A model generated the notes under the pieces. It made no database searches, was not told the DNA's origin, and was given only the letters and a program-made list of their open reading frames with translations. Shown here piece by piece: positions 26,655 through 35,489 of a stretch of 64,000 nt of DNA. A program made the translations under genes and the position numbers. The stretch covers positions 248,001 through 312,000 of the forward strand of contig NZ_FUZQ01000001.1 of the NCBI RefSeq assembly GCF_900167525.1, in the 5' to 3' direction. The DNA comes from Krasilnikoviella flava. GTDB taxonomy: Bacteria; Actinomycetota; Actinomycetes; Actinomycetales; Cellulomonadaceae. Within the stretch, counting starts at the first letter, position 1. Each line of letters begins with the position of its first letter.

Positions 26655-28139
26655 TCAGCGGGGGGCGCGTCGCAGCATACCGGCCAGGCGTGCGCGCAGG
26701 GTCTGCCGGGTGGCCCGCCGCCGGGGTCGCGACGCGCTCGGCCGGCGCGCGGCCGGCTGCGGGTGCCGGCGCGTCACGTCCTCGAGGACGTTGGCCCAGC
26801 GGGCGACGACGGCGGCGTCCGAGTAGCGCTGCGCGGTGACGACGGCCGCCTCGCGCATGCGCCGCACGGCGTCGTCGTCGAGGGTGACGAACCGCTCGAC
26901 GGCGGCCGCGAGCGCGTCGACGTCGCCGTCCGGCACGAGGAACCCGTCCGTCCCGTCCGTGATGATGTCCGCCGGCCCGTAGCGGATGTCGTACGCGATG
27001 GGCACGCAGCCGCGCGACATCGCCTCGGCGAACACGAGCGGCAGGCCCTCGGCCCGGCTGGTGAGGAGCAGGAACGAGGTGTCGGCGAGCCGGTCCGCCG
27101 CGCCACGCACGAAACCGTGCAGCGTGACGCCCGGCACCTTCGCCGCGCGGGCCGCGACCCGGTCGCGCTCGGGGCCGTCGCCGTACACGTCCAGGGTCAG
27201 GTCGAGCCCGGAGCGACGCCGGGCCCGCTCGATCCCGGCGACGGCCTGCCCCACCCGCTTGCGCCCGTGCAGGGAGGCCAGCACCGCGCCGCGGAGCCGG
27301 TCCTCGTGCGCGGGCACGGGCCCGTCGGGCAGGTCCGTGCTGTTGGGCACCACGTAGGTGTGGGCGCGCTCGCCGACGCGGTCGACGACGTCGCGCCGCT
27401 GGCCGTCGGTGAGGAAGACCATCGCGTCGTAGTCGTCGAGGTGCTCGACGAGCGGGGTCCGGGCGGCGGTGAGCGGCCCGTGCGCGTCCGTCGCCTTCGC
27501 GGACAGGTGCGCGCCGTGCACGAGGTGCGCGGTGTAGAGGTCCTTGCGCTGCAGGGACGCGAAGAACTTCACCATGGTCTTGCTGTCGACGATCACGTAG
27601 CCGGGCCGTTCCGGCAGCACGCCGTCCAACCAGTACCGGTAGAGGGACCACGCAGAGGTCCACCGCCGCCCGGGGCGGCCGTCCCGGGAGTACAGGGTGA
27701 TGCGCCGTCCGGCCCGCTCGTCCACCGCGGCGAGCGTGCCGTCCGCCCGGAAGTGGAGCTGGCGCAGCACCTCGCCGTCGGGCGCCGTCTCGGTGCGCAC
27801 GAGCTCACCCGGCTCCGCACGGGGCCGGGTGGCCGGGCGGCTGCCGGGCGGCGGGGCGACGACGTCGTCGGGCAGCAGGCGCAGGTCGTGCCACACGTTG
27901 TGGAGCGTCAGGCCGGGCACGAGCTCGCCGCGCTCCTCGAGGATGCGGCGGGCGGCCTCGAGGTCGAGGTCCGGGGAGAACGTGAGGATCCGCACCGGGA
28001 CCCCGGCCTCCTGGACGAACGCGCGCGAGCGCCGCAGCAGCGCCGACGTCATGCCGCCGTAGTCGGCGGGGATCGTCCAGGTCGCGGCGGCGTGGCTCCC
28101 GGCCGGGAGCGGGGTCGTCGGTCCGTGGCTGTGAGGCAC
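26655..28139 (-). CDS. TagE-like GT4 glycosyltransferase (teichoic acid glucosyltransferase type)
   Basis: 494 aa from GTG 28139; no strong ribosome-binding site, but the conserved DYGGMTSALLRRS at about residue 26 needs a start at or near here. The GT4/GT-B C-terminal domain shows VLASLHGRKRV, LDVYGDGPERD, VTLHGFV and EGLPLVFAEAMSRGCVPIAYD (E-x7-E region), then YGPADIITDG. This last block is characteristic of poly(glycerol-phosphate) alpha-glucosyltransferases. Predicted to glycosylate the polyol-phosphate chain, or to build a backbone sugar. A basic C-terminal tail may bind membrane. Confidence 0.85.
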   Translation of the reverse strand: MPHSHGPTTPLPAGSHAAATWTIPADYGGMTSALLRRSRAFVQEAGVPVRILTFSPDLDLEAARRILEERGELVPGLTLHNVWHDLRLLPDDVVAPPPGSRPATRPRAEPGELVRTETAPDGEVLRQLHFRADGTLAAVDERAGRRITLYSRDGRPGRRWTSAWSLYRYWLDGVLPERPGYVIVDSKTMVKFFASLQRKDLYTAHLVHGAHLSAKATDAHGPLTAARTPLVEHLDDYDAMVFLTDGQRRDVVDRVGERAHTYVVPNSTDLPDGPVPAHEDRLRGAVLASLHGRKRVGQAVAGIERARRRSGLDLTLDVYGDGPERDRVAARAAKVPGVTLHGFVRGAADRLADTSFLLLTSRAEGLPLVFAEAMSRGCVPIAYDIRYGPADIITDGTDGFLVPDGDVDALAAAVERFVTLDDDAVRRMREAAVVTAQRYSDAAVVARWANVLEDVTRRHPQPAARRPSASRPRRRATRQTLRARLAGMLRRAPR

Positions 28140-28207
28140 CGGCCCATCGTAGGGTCTGGGGCGCCGTCCCTCGCCGCCCCGGCGGGCGGGCGGCGCGGCG
28201 AGCTGCC

Positions 28208-28238
28208 GGGCAGTAATCCGACTGCCCCGGTGTAGTAT
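28208..28238 (+). promoter_or_regulatory. Palindrome and -10-like box in a divergent gap
   Basis: GGGCAGT-AATCCG-ACTGCCC (28208-28227) is a perfect 7-bp inverted repeat just upstream of TAGTAT (28233-28238), a TANNNT -10 candidate about 35 nt before the plus-strand ATG at 28274. The palindrome would cover the -35 region and may be an operator. The gap (28140-28273) also holds the promoter of the GT4 operon. Confidence 0.4.
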
Positions 28239-28273
28239 CGCCCGGCCCGTCGACCCCCGAACCGGGAGATCTG

Positions 28274-30748
28274 ATGCCCCGTCGTCCGCTGCACCCCGCC
28301 ACCTGGCTCCGCGGCGCCCGCCGCGTCCTGAGGTCCGCGATCGGCCCGCGGCCGGCCGCGTCGCGCGAGGACGCCCTCGCGCTGAGCCACCCGACGACCC
28401 ACGCGGCGCTCGCCCTGCTGGCGTCCCGGGACGTCCCGGGGGCGCAGTCGCTGGTCGACGAGGCCCTGGCCCAGCCCTCCCCCGCCCCCGACGCGTTCGT
28501 CGCGGCCGGCGTGGTCGCGCACCGGCGTCACCTGCACGAGCGCGCGCTGCACCTCTTCGACCGCGCCGGCGACGACGCCCTCGCCGCGGCGCCCGTGCCC
28601 TTCGTCGAGTCGCTCTTCCGCGTCGACCCGCAGCGCGGGCTCGCGCTCACCTGCGCCTGGCTCGACGACGCCTCGGTCACGCCCGACGCGCGCACCTGGC
28701 ACACCGTGCTGCGCTACGTCTTCGCGCACGGGGACGACGCGCTGCGCCACCGCGTCCACGACCGGTTCGTGGCCGCGTACCGCGGGCAGGAGCAGCAGTG
28801 GCCCGGAGGCGCCGCCGAGGTCGAGTGGCTCGAGCGGTGGCGCGGGGCCGCACGCCACACCACCGCCCCGGCGCCGGTCGGCCGCGTGCCCTTCGCGGTC
28901 ATGGACTACGTGCAGCCCGGCAAGGGGAAGTCGTCGCAGAACATCGGCGACCACGTGCAGACCCTGTCCTCCCTCGGTCATGTCGTGCGCCGCCAGAACC
29001 TCCGCTTCCACGGGCGCGCCGACCTGGTGGGCTTCGCCCAGGACATGCAGGAGCGGGTGCGCCCGGAGCTGCGGCTCGACGGCACGGCCACCGACGTGGA
29101 GCTCTACCGCGTCGACCGCGACGGGTCCTCGTTCCAGGCCTTCCCCGAGGGCACCTGGCTGCTCGAGTTCGGCTGGCACTCGCACGACCTGGCCGGCACG
29201 GGCGTGTGGGACTTCCCGATGCACGAGAACCTGCGCCCGATCTTCGTGTCGTTCCACTGCAACAAGCGCGGCCTGCTGACCCCGGAGGTGCTCGACTACC
29301 TGCGCGCCCACGGCCCGGTCGGCTGCCGCGACTGGACCACGGTCGACCTCCTGCTGTCGCTGGACGTCCCGGCCTTCTTCTCCGGCTGCCTCACGACCAC
29401 CGTGAGCACGGTCTTCCCCGAGCTCGACGAGCATCCCGCGCCCGCCACCGTGCACGTGGACGCCGTCCGCGAGCCGGTGCCCGACGGGCAGGAGAACATC
29501 AAGCAGAGCTACCGCGGGGTGAAGGACCGCACCTTCGTGGAGAACATGCGGGAGGCCGTGCGGCTGCTCGAGTGGTACCGCACCAGCTTCACGCACGTGG
29601 TCACCAAGCGCCTGCACTGCTACCTGCCCACGACGTCGCTGGGCCTGGACGTCGACTTCCAGCCCGCGAACTACGCCGACGTGCGGTTCGCCGGCCTGCA
29701 CCCGCTGGACCACGACGGCTTCGAGGCCATCCGTACCGGCATGCTCGCCCGGCTCGAGCCCGTGCTGTCCGCGATCTTCGCCGGTCAGGACGCCGAGTCC
29801 GTGTACGCGCTGTGGCGCGAGACCGTCGCCCCCGAGGTCGAGACCGCGCGGGCCCGGCACGTCGCGGCGACGCCGCTGCCGGCGCTCCCGGCCGAGCCGG
29901 CGGCCCTCGCCGCGCCCGCCGCGGTCACCGCGCCCGCCGACGGTGCCGCCGACGCCGTCGACGTCGTCCTGCTGCCGAAGCGCGGCGAGCTGCCCCACGT
30001 GGGCGAGGCGGTGCGCGCGCTCGACGTCGCGGCCACCACGCCGCTGCGCGTCTGGCTCGTGGGCCCCGGCGTCGCCCGGGTCAGCGTGCCCGAGCTCTCC
30101 TCGCGCACCTCCGTGCTCCGGGTGCCCACCGGCTCCCTCGACCTCGGCGCCCTCGGCCTGGTGCCGGCGCAGCGCGCCCACCACGCGCTGCTGCCGCACC
30201 TGCTGCCCGACGTCGACCGCGCGGTGGTGCTGCCCGTGGACGCCGTGGTCCTGGGCGACGTCGCCGACCTCGCCGCGGTGGACCTGGGCTCCACGGCCGT
30301 CGCGGCCCGGCACACCTCGCACGCGGACCCCAGCGGCTTCGGCCTCCTGTACCGGGCGGCCCGCCGCCTGGACGACGCGCCCGCGACGGCCTACGACTTC
30401 TACCGCCGCATCCACGCCCGCCACGTGTTCGACTTCAACGCCTTCGACGCGGACGTGCTGGTGCTCGACCTCGCGCGGCTGCGGGCCGACGGGTACACGG
30501 CGGAGTCGCTGGTCGCGATGCGGGAGTTCCGCATCGACGCGCGCGAGGCGCTGCACCTGTACACGGGCCCCCACCGCACCGAGCTCGACGCCGTCTGGGA
30601 CCACGTGCCGACGCGCGACCTGCCGGACGCCGAGGCCCGGCTCGTGCACTGGGCCGACCCGGTCAAGCCCTGGGACGACGCGTACGTCGCCCGCCAGGAC
30701 CTCTGGCACGCGCGCGTGACCGAGCCCACCGTCAGGGTCGCCTCCTGA
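28274..30748 (+). CDS. Pyruvyltransferase fused to GT8-like domain
   Basis: 824 aa, ATG 28274 with GGGAG 5 nt upstream. Residues 1-200: helical, Ala-rich and TPR-like. Residues about 205-480: polysaccharide pyruvyl transferase fold, with GKSSQNIGDHVQ, VGCRDWTTVDLL and FFSGCLTTT. Then an Ala/Pro linker (535-560) and residues about 560-800: GT8-like domain (VDVVLLPKRGEL, VVLPVDAVVLGDVADL, FDFNAFDADVLVLDL). GT8 enzymes normally have DxD in the first of these blocks; aligned here the first Asp is Pro (P-V-D), so metal and sugar-nucleotide binding may be lost or changed. First gene of a plus-strand run with an acyltransferase. Confidence 0.8.
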   Translation: MPRRPLHPATWLRGARRVLRSAIGPRPAASREDALALSHPTTHAALALLASRDVPGAQSLVDEALAQPSPAPDAFVAAGVVAHRRHLHERALHLFDRAGDDALAAAPVPFVESLFRVDPQRGLALTCAWLDDASVTPDARTWHTVLRYVFAHGDDALRHRVHDRFVAAYRGQEQQWPGGAAEVEWLERWRGAARHTTAPAPVGRVPFAVMDYVQPGKGKSSQNIGDHVQTLSSLGHVVRRQNLRFHGRADLVGFAQDMQERVRPELRLDGTATDVELYRVDRDGSSFQAFPEGTWLLEFGWHSHDLAGTGVWDFPMHENLRPIFVSFHCNKRGLLTPEVLDYLRAHGPVGCRDWTTVDLLLSLDVPAFFSGCLTTTVSTVFPELDEHPAPATVHVDAVREPVPDGQENIKQSYRGVKDRTFVENMREAVRLLEWYRTSFTHVVTKRLHCYLPTTSLGLDVDFQPANYADVRFAGLHPLDHDGFEAIRTGMLARLEPVLSAIFAGQDAESVYALWRETVAPEVETARARHVAATPLPALPAEPAALAAPAAVTAPADGAADAVDVVLLPKRGELPHVGEAVRALDVAATTPLRVWLVGPGVARVSVPELSSRTSVLRVPTGSLDLGALGLVPAQRAHHALLPHLLPDVDRAVVLPVDAVVLGDVADLAAVDLGSTAVAARHTSHADPSGFGLLYRAARRLDDAPATAYDFYRRIHARHVFDFNAFDADVLVLDLARLRADGYTAESLVAMREFRIDAREALHLYTGPHRTELDAVWDHVPTRDLPDAEARLVHWADPVKPWDDAYVARQDLWHARVTEPTVRVAS

Positions 30749-30759
30749 CCTCGCCCGTC

Positions 30760-30805
30760 GGTCGAGCTCGTCGAGACCACGCCCGAGGTCTCGACGGGCT
30801 CGACC
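30760..30805. repeat. Palindromic element copy 3, intergenic
   Basis: Arms 30760-30778 and 30787-30805 (19 nt each) differ from perfect complementarity by one base. Lies between the pyruvyltransferase-GT8 gene and the following acyltransferase; it could attenuate readthrough between them. Confidence 0.85.
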
Positions 30806-30830
30806 ACCGGATTCGGTATCGTCGCCGCCC

Positions 30831-31946
30831 ATGACCTCCCAGCCGACCACCGCCGCGCCGCCCGCCAGGGGCTCCGCCCCGGCGCGCGTGCAGCCCCGCC
30901 CGCGGCTGCGCGGGCTCGACGGGCTGCGCTTCCTCGCGGCCGCGCTGGTGCTCGGCTTCCACTACACCGGCATCGGGATCCCGCAGTGGGGCGCGCCCCC
31001 GCACGACGTGTTCCCGGTGCTCAACGAGGTCACCAGGTACGGCTTCCTCGGCGTCCAGCTGTTCTTCGTGATCAGCGGGTTCGTGATCATGATGACGGCG
31101 TACGGGCGCACCATCACCGGCTTCGCCGCCTCCCGGGTGGCGCGCCTGTTCCCGGCGTACTGGGCGGCCGTCGCGCTCACCGTGGTGCTGCAGCTCGTGT
31201 GGGACGGCGGCCGCAACCCGACCCTGCTCGACTCGCTGGTGAACCTCACCATGCTGCAGGAGGCGTGGGACGTGCCGAACGTCCAGGGCGCCTTCTGGAC
31301 GCTGTGGTTCGAGATGAAGTTCTACCTGCTCATCGGCGTCTTCGTGCTGGTGGGCATCACGCGCCGTCGCCTCATCGCCGTCGCGGTCCTGTGGCCGCTG
31401 GTCGCGGAGCTCGCGCGCGCCACCGACAGCGCCCTGCTGTCATCGCTGCTGATCCCGTCCTACGCCCCGTACTTCGCCGTCGGCATGCTGCTGTTCCTGG
31501 TGTACCGGGACGGCGGCGACCTGGCCGTGTGGCTCGGCGTCGCGCTCACCACGATCCTGTCCATGCGGCAGGCGTACCACTACGCCGGGACGGCGGCCGA
31601 GCACGTGGGCGCGGACGTCTCCCCCGCGGTGTGCGCGGCGGCGGTCGCGGCGCTCGTCGCCCTGGTGTGGGCGCTGAGCGCCGGGCCCTTGCGCCACGTG
31701 GACTGGCGGGTGCTCTCCACCCTGGGCGCCCTCACCTACCCGCTGTACCTGGTGCACGGCCAGTTCGGGTTCGCCGTCATCGACGTGCTGCACGACGACG
31801 CGTCGCGCTGGGTCGTGCTCGCCCTCGCCACCGCGCTCTCCGTGGCGATCGCGGCGATGCTGCACTACCTCGTGGAGAACCGCGTGCACGACCGGCTGCG
31901 TGACGGCGTCCGGCACGGCCTCGAGAAGACGCTGCCCGCCCGCTGA
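30831..31946 (+). CDS. Membrane acyltransferase (acyltransferase-3 family, no SGNH domain)
   Basis: 371 aa, ATG 30831. RLRGLDGLRFLAAALVLGFHY contains the R-X10-H catalytic pair, followed by GFLGVQLFFVISGFVI and ARLFPAYWAAV; about ten hydrophobic helices follow, ending in YPLYLVHGQFG and LVENRVHD. This is the short OafA/NodX-like type. No ribosome-binding site is visible; TATCGT at 30817-30822 is 8 nt before the ATG, so a leaderless transcript is possible. Predicted to O-acylate a polymer precursor. Neighbours suggest the nonulosonate-containing part of the polymer as acceptor (inference). Confidence 0.9.
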   Translation: MTSQPTTAAPPARGSAPARVQPRPRLRGLDGLRFLAAALVLGFHYTGIGIPQWGAPPHDVFPVLNEVTRYGFLGVQLFFVISGFVIMMTAYGRTITGFAASRVARLFPAYWAAVALTVVLQLVWDGGRNPTLLDSLVNLTMLQEAWDVPNVQGAFWTLWFEMKFYLLIGVFVLVGITRRRLIAVAVLWPLVAELARATDSALLSSLLIPSYAPYFAVGMLLFLVYRDGGDLAVWLGVALTTILSMRQAYHYAGTAAEHVGADVSPAVCAAAVAALVALVWALSAGPLRHVDWRVLSTLGALTYPLYLVHGQFGFAVIDVLHDDASRWVVLALATALSVAIAAMLHYLVENRVHDRLRDGVRHGLEKTLPAR

Positions 31947-32024
31947 CGAGGCGGGCACCGAGCGTTCATCCGCCGTCCACGCCGAGGTCCCCTCTGCGTC
32001 GTCCGCGGCGGTGACACTGGCGGC

Positions 32025-33083
32025 GTGACCGCGTTCGTCGAGTCCCCGCTCCAGCTGCTGTGCGCCGTCGAGGCCCACGCCGCCGGGCACGCCGGCACCA
32101 GCACGCGCGTGCTGGCCCGCGCGGACGTCCCGGCTCTCACCGCCGGGATCGACGCCGTGCGCGCCCTCGGCCTGCCCTCGGGGCTGGACGTGCAGCCCGC
32201 GCCGGCGCCCCGCCGCCTGCCCGACGACGTCGTGGTGGTGGGCGACCCGTTCTCGGGCGCCTTCCAGGCCGCGCTGCTGCGCACCCCGCGCCCGCCGCAG
32301 CACCTCGTCGTCGTCGACGACGGCCTGGCCACCCTCGACCTGGCCCGCCGCGTGCTCACGGGCACGCCGCTCGTGCGCCTGACGGCGCCCCCGGACCCGC
32401 TGCGCTACGGACTGGGCGCCCTGGCCGGGCGCCGGCTGCACCGGCTGGTCGCCGGGGGGCGGCTGACGCTGTGCACCACGATCCCGCTGGACGACGACAC
32501 GGTCGCCGGGCTGCGCGGGCTCGGCGTCGACGTGCGCCCGCACGACTTCGCGTGGCTGCGCTCGCGCCCGCAGCGCAACGCGCCGCAGGAGTCGACGGTC
32601 GTCGTCGGCTCCGCGCTGGTGGCCGACGGCCTGGTGCACGCCGACCGGTACGCCGCCTGGGTGCGCGGGATCGCCAGCGACGGCCCCGTCCGGTACGTCC
32701 CGCACCGCCGCCACGACCCGCTCGTGTCCGCCCTGCTGGAACGCCTGCCCGGCGTCGTCGTGGACGAGCCCGGCGCCCCCGTGGAGATCCGCCTCCGCGG
32801 CCTGCGGCCCGGTCAGCGGACGGTCATGCTGCCGTCGACCTCGGCGGTCACGCTGTCGCGGCTGCTGGCGCCGCGGGGCGTCGTCGTCGCGCCGCACGCC
32901 GTGCCCGACGCCTGGTGGACCGACCGTGCGACGCCGGAGCTGCGCCGCCACCTGGGGCGCACGCACGCGCTCGCCACCCGCGCCGCCGCCGAGAGCGCCG
33001 GCGCCGCCCGCACCGCGCACGTCCCCGGGCGCAGCAGCACCCCGCCGCGCGGCCTGCCCGCCGCCGTGGTGTCGCCCGCATGA
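32025..33083 (+). CDS. Polysialyltransferase-like glycosyltransferase (GT52-type)
   Basis: 352 aa, GTG 32025. It begins FVESPLQLLCAVEA, the SPLQ-type N-terminal signature of bacterial sialyltransferase/polysialyltransferase-like proteins, followed by VVGDPFSG and VVVDDGLATLDL. The second half has PSTSAVTLSRLL where the family places a conserved Ser/Thr-rich donor-binding segment. Length fits. A nonulosonic acid activation gene lies 2.4 kb downstream on the other strand, so CMP-nonulosonate as donor is plausible. The TGA overlaps the next ATG by 4 nt, so the two products probably act together. Confidence 0.7.
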   Translation: MTAFVESPLQLLCAVEAHAAGHAGTSTRVLARADVPALTAGIDAVRALGLPSGLDVQPAPAPRRLPDDVVVVGDPFSGAFQAALLRTPRPPQHLVVVDDGLATLDLARRVLTGTPLVRLTAPPDPLRYGLGALAGRRLHRLVAGGRLTLCTTIPLDDDTVAGLRGLGVDVRPHDFAWLRSRPQRNAPQESTVVVGSALVADGLVHADRYAAWVRGIASDGPVRYVPHRRHDPLVSALLERLPGVVVDEPGAPVEIRLRGLRPGQRTVMLPSTSAVTLSRLLAPRGVVVAPHAVPDAWWTDRATPELRRHLGRTHALATRAAAESAGAARTAHVPGRSSTPPRGLPAAVVSPA

Positions 33084-34294
33084 CGGGCCGCACCTCCCCG
33101 CGCCCGCCGCGGGTGCTCGCCGTCGCCGACGCGGACTCGTACCTCAAGTGGGCGGTGTGGACGCTGGCCGGCCTGCGCGCGGACGGCGCGCCCGTGGACG
33201 TCTCCGCCGTGCTCGTCCGGTCCCCCATCGCGCCCACCCCGGCCCAGGTGGACGCCGCCGTCCGCGGCTCGGGCGTCCCCGGGCCGCCGACGCTGTCCCC
33301 GCGCGACCTGCGCCGGCTCGTCCGGCGCACGCGTCCCGACGTGGTGCTCGTGGCCGCCACCGGTCCCGTCGCGGAGCTCGTGGCCCGCGAGGTCGTGCGG
33401 GCGACCCGCCCCGGACGACGCCCGGCGCTCCTGTCCGGGCTCCCCGGGATGGCGCTGCCCGCGACCCCGCAGGGCGCGGGCTGGCGGCGCTGGTGCGACG
33501 CGTTCCTCGTGCACGCCCGGGTCGAGGCCGGCCCGTACGTCGAGGCGTTCGCCCGGCAGGGGGCGCGGCCCGACGTCGTGCTGACCCGGTTGCCGTTCCT
33601 CGAGCCCTCCGCCGCCCGGGCGCCCGGGTCCCCCGACGCCGCGGTGCGCCGCGTGGTGCTCGCCGCCCAGGCCAAGGTGCCGGGGTCGCGCGACGAGCGG
33701 GTGGACCTGCTGGACGGCCTCGCCCGCCTCGCGGCCGAGGGGCTCGACGTCGTCGTCAAGCTGCGGGCCCGGGCCGGCGAGCGCCAGACGCACAACGAGG
33801 CCCACCCGTTGGACGCGCTCTGGGCCGCGGAGCACGCGCGCCTCGGACGACCCGGCGACGCCGTCTCCTTCGTCACGGGCCCGATGGCCGACCAGCTCAC
33901 CCCCGGGACGGCGCTGCTCACGGTCAGCTCGACCGCGGGCCTGGAGTCCCTCGCCCTCGGGCTGCCGACGGTGTTCCTCGCCGACTTCGGCGTCGGCCCC
34001 GCGCAGCTCAACGAGCCGTTCGCGCGGTCGGGCTGCCTGCTGCGCCTCGACGAGGTGGCGGCCGCCCTGCGGGCCGGTGGCCCGGCCCCCGACCCGGCCT
34101 GGCTCGAGGAGCACTACCTCCACTCCGCGCCGTCCGGGCTGCCCGCGGCCGTGCACGACCTCGCTCGCCGGTCGCGGGACGGCGCGCTGCCCGCGCTGTC
34201 CGTCCGGCCGTGGTCGCGGCCGCGGCACGCCTATACGGCCGCGCGCTCCGCGTTGCCGGTCGCCGTCGGCCGGCGCCTGACGCTCTCCCGCTGA
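33080..34294 (+). CDS. Putative GT-B-like glycosyltransferase (DUF6716-like)
   Basis: 404 aa, ATG 33080 in a 4-nt ATGA overlap. RVLAVADADSYLKWAVWTL at the N-terminus and VTGPMADQLTPGTALLTVSSTAGLESLALGLPTVFLADFG at the C-terminal half look like a GT-B protein with a donor-site Ser-Ser-Thr block; I recall this architecture as DUF6716, but cannot confirm that here. It resembles polysialyl/capsule transferases in its late STAGLES block. No membrane segment. Likely works with the polysialyltransferase-like partner, either as a second transferase adding an alternating sugar or as a subunit. Confidence 0.6.
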   Translation: MTGRTSPRPPRVLAVADADSYLKWAVWTLAGLRADGAPVDVSAVLVRSPIAPTPAQVDAAVRGSGVPGPPTLSPRDLRRLVRRTRPDVVLVAATGPVAELVAREVVRATRPGRRPALLSGLPGMALPATPQGAGWRRWCDAFLVHARVEAGPYVEAFARQGARPDVVLTRLPFLEPSAARAPGSPDAAVRRVVLAAQAKVPGSRDERVDLLDGLARLAAEGLDVVVKLRARAGERQTHNEAHPLDALWAAEHARLGRPGDAVSFVTGPMADQLTPGTALLTVSSTAGLESLALGLPTVFLADFGVGPAQLNEPFARSGCLLRLDEVAAALRAGGPAPDPAWLEEHYLHSAPSGLPAAVHDLARRSRDGALPALSVRPWSRPRHAYTAARSALPVAVGRRLTLSR

Positions 34295-34305
34295 GGGACG
34301 ACGAC

Positions 34306-34356
34306 GCCGGTCGGGCCGGTCGGCACCCCGAACGGGAGTCGACCGGCCCGGCCGGC
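34306..34356. terminator. Bidirectional hairpin terminator
   Basis: Arms 34306-34322 and 34340-34356 pair over 17 positions with a single wobble, separated by a 17-nt loop, between convergent genes ending at 34294 and 34363. Confidence 0.75.
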
Positions 34357-34362
34357 GGTGCG

Positions 34363-35478
34363 CTACGCCCGGTGGTCGGCCACCGCGCGGTCGGTGAGGC
34401 CGCGGACGAAGCCGGCGCCCCACGCGACGTGCATGATCGCGACGACGGCGGGCAGCACGAGAGCCTCGCGGAGCCCCAGCCGCGGACGACGGCCGGCCGC
34501 GTGCACGCTCGCGGCGACCACCCCCGCCGTGTACGCCGCCGGGAGCGCCGCGCCGAGCACGACGAGGCCGGGCAGCGCGGCCAGCAGGCCGCCGGCCACG
34601 GTGACCGCCGAGGCCAGCAGCCCGAGCACCAGGACGGGCGGCGCGAGGTAGCGCACGCTCGCCGTCGACGGGTCGCGGCGGATCACCTCGCGCCGCCACA
34701 TGCCGGTGCGCCAGAACTGCTTGGCCACCGCGCGCAGCGTGCGCCGCGGGCGGTAGGTGACCTGCAGGGCCGGGTCGAACCACAGGACACCGCCCGCGCG
34801 GCGCAGGCGCAGGCACAGCTCCCAGTCCTCCGCCCGCACCAGCGACGGGTCGTACCCGCCGACGGCCGCGACGGCGGAGCGCCGGAACGCCCCGAGGTAC
34901 ACCGTCTCGGAGGGCCCCGCCTCGCCGCCCACGTGGAACGACGCCGCGCCGATGCCGGCCGGGTGGCTCATCGCCCGCGCCGCGGCCCGCTGCACGGTGC
35001 TCGTGCCGACCGGGTGCATGAGACCCCCGACCCCGACGGCGCCCGTGCGCTCGAGCGTGGCGACCGCCCGCGTCACGTAGTCGGCCGGCAGCACCGTGTG
35101 CCCGTCCACGCGCAGCAGCACCCGGTCGGCGTCGTCCGCCAGGCCGGCGGCGAGGTTCAGCCCGATCGAGCGCGAGCCCGTCGGGTTGTCCACGAGCACC
35201 ACGCGCGGGTCGGCCTCGGCGAGCCGGGCCGCGACCTGCGCCGTCGCGTCGTGGGACGGACCCACGGCGAGCACGAGCCGCAGCGGCCCGGCGTAGTCCT
35301 GGGCGAGCACCGACGCGACGGCCTCGTCCAGGTACGCCTCCTCGTCGCGCACGCACGCGACGACGGCGACGCCGGGCGGCGCCTCGACCTCCGCCGCCGC
35401 GTCCTGACCGCCGGCCGGGCCCGTCGGGACCTGGTCCCGACGGGCCCGGCCGACGGTCGCCGGATACGCGTCCGACAT
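34363..35478 (-). CDS. ExoA-like GT2 membrane-associated glycosyltransferase
   Basis: 371 aa, ATG 35478, 11 bp after the NeuB stop. GT2 core: VAVVACVRDEEAYLDEAV (residues 38-55), GSRSIGLNLAA, LLRVDGHTVLP (DxH-type metal site), and EDWELCLRLRRAGG. The C-terminal third has three or four hydrophobic helices. This layout matches succinoglycan ExoA-type enzymes, which add sugars to a lipid-linked intermediate at the inner face of the membrane. Being in one operon with the nonulosonate synthesis gene, it may build the unit that carries nonulosonic acid. Confidence 0.85.
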   Translation of the reverse strand: MSDAYPATVGRARRDQVPTGPAGGQDAAAEVEAPPGVAVVACVRDEEAYLDEAVASVLAQDYAGPLRLVLAVGPSHDATAQVAARLAEADPRVVLVDNPTGSRSIGLNLAAGLADDADRVLLRVDGHTVLPADYVTRAVATLERTGAVGVGGLMHPVGTSTVQRAAARAMSHPAGIGAASFHVGGEAGPSETVYLGAFRRSAVAAVGGYDPSLVRAEDWELCLRLRRAGGVLWFDPALQVTYRPRRTLRAVAKQFWRTGMWRREVIRRDPSTASVRYLAPPVLVLGLLASAVTVAGGLLAALPGLVVLGAALPAAYTAGVVAASVHAAGRRPRLGLREALVLPAVVAIMHVAWGAGFVRGLTDRAVADHRA

Positions 35479-35489
35479 CGGGCCCGCCG

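Noticed and set aside
28049-30850. A 933-codon open frame on the minus strand
   Set aside because: Opposite the pyruvyltransferase-GT8 gene, which has motifs and a ribosome-binding site; shadow frame.
32813-35356. An 847-codon open frame on the minus strand crossing two genes
   Set aside because: Covers antisense of the transferase pair and a frame-shifted part of the GT2 gene; no motifs.
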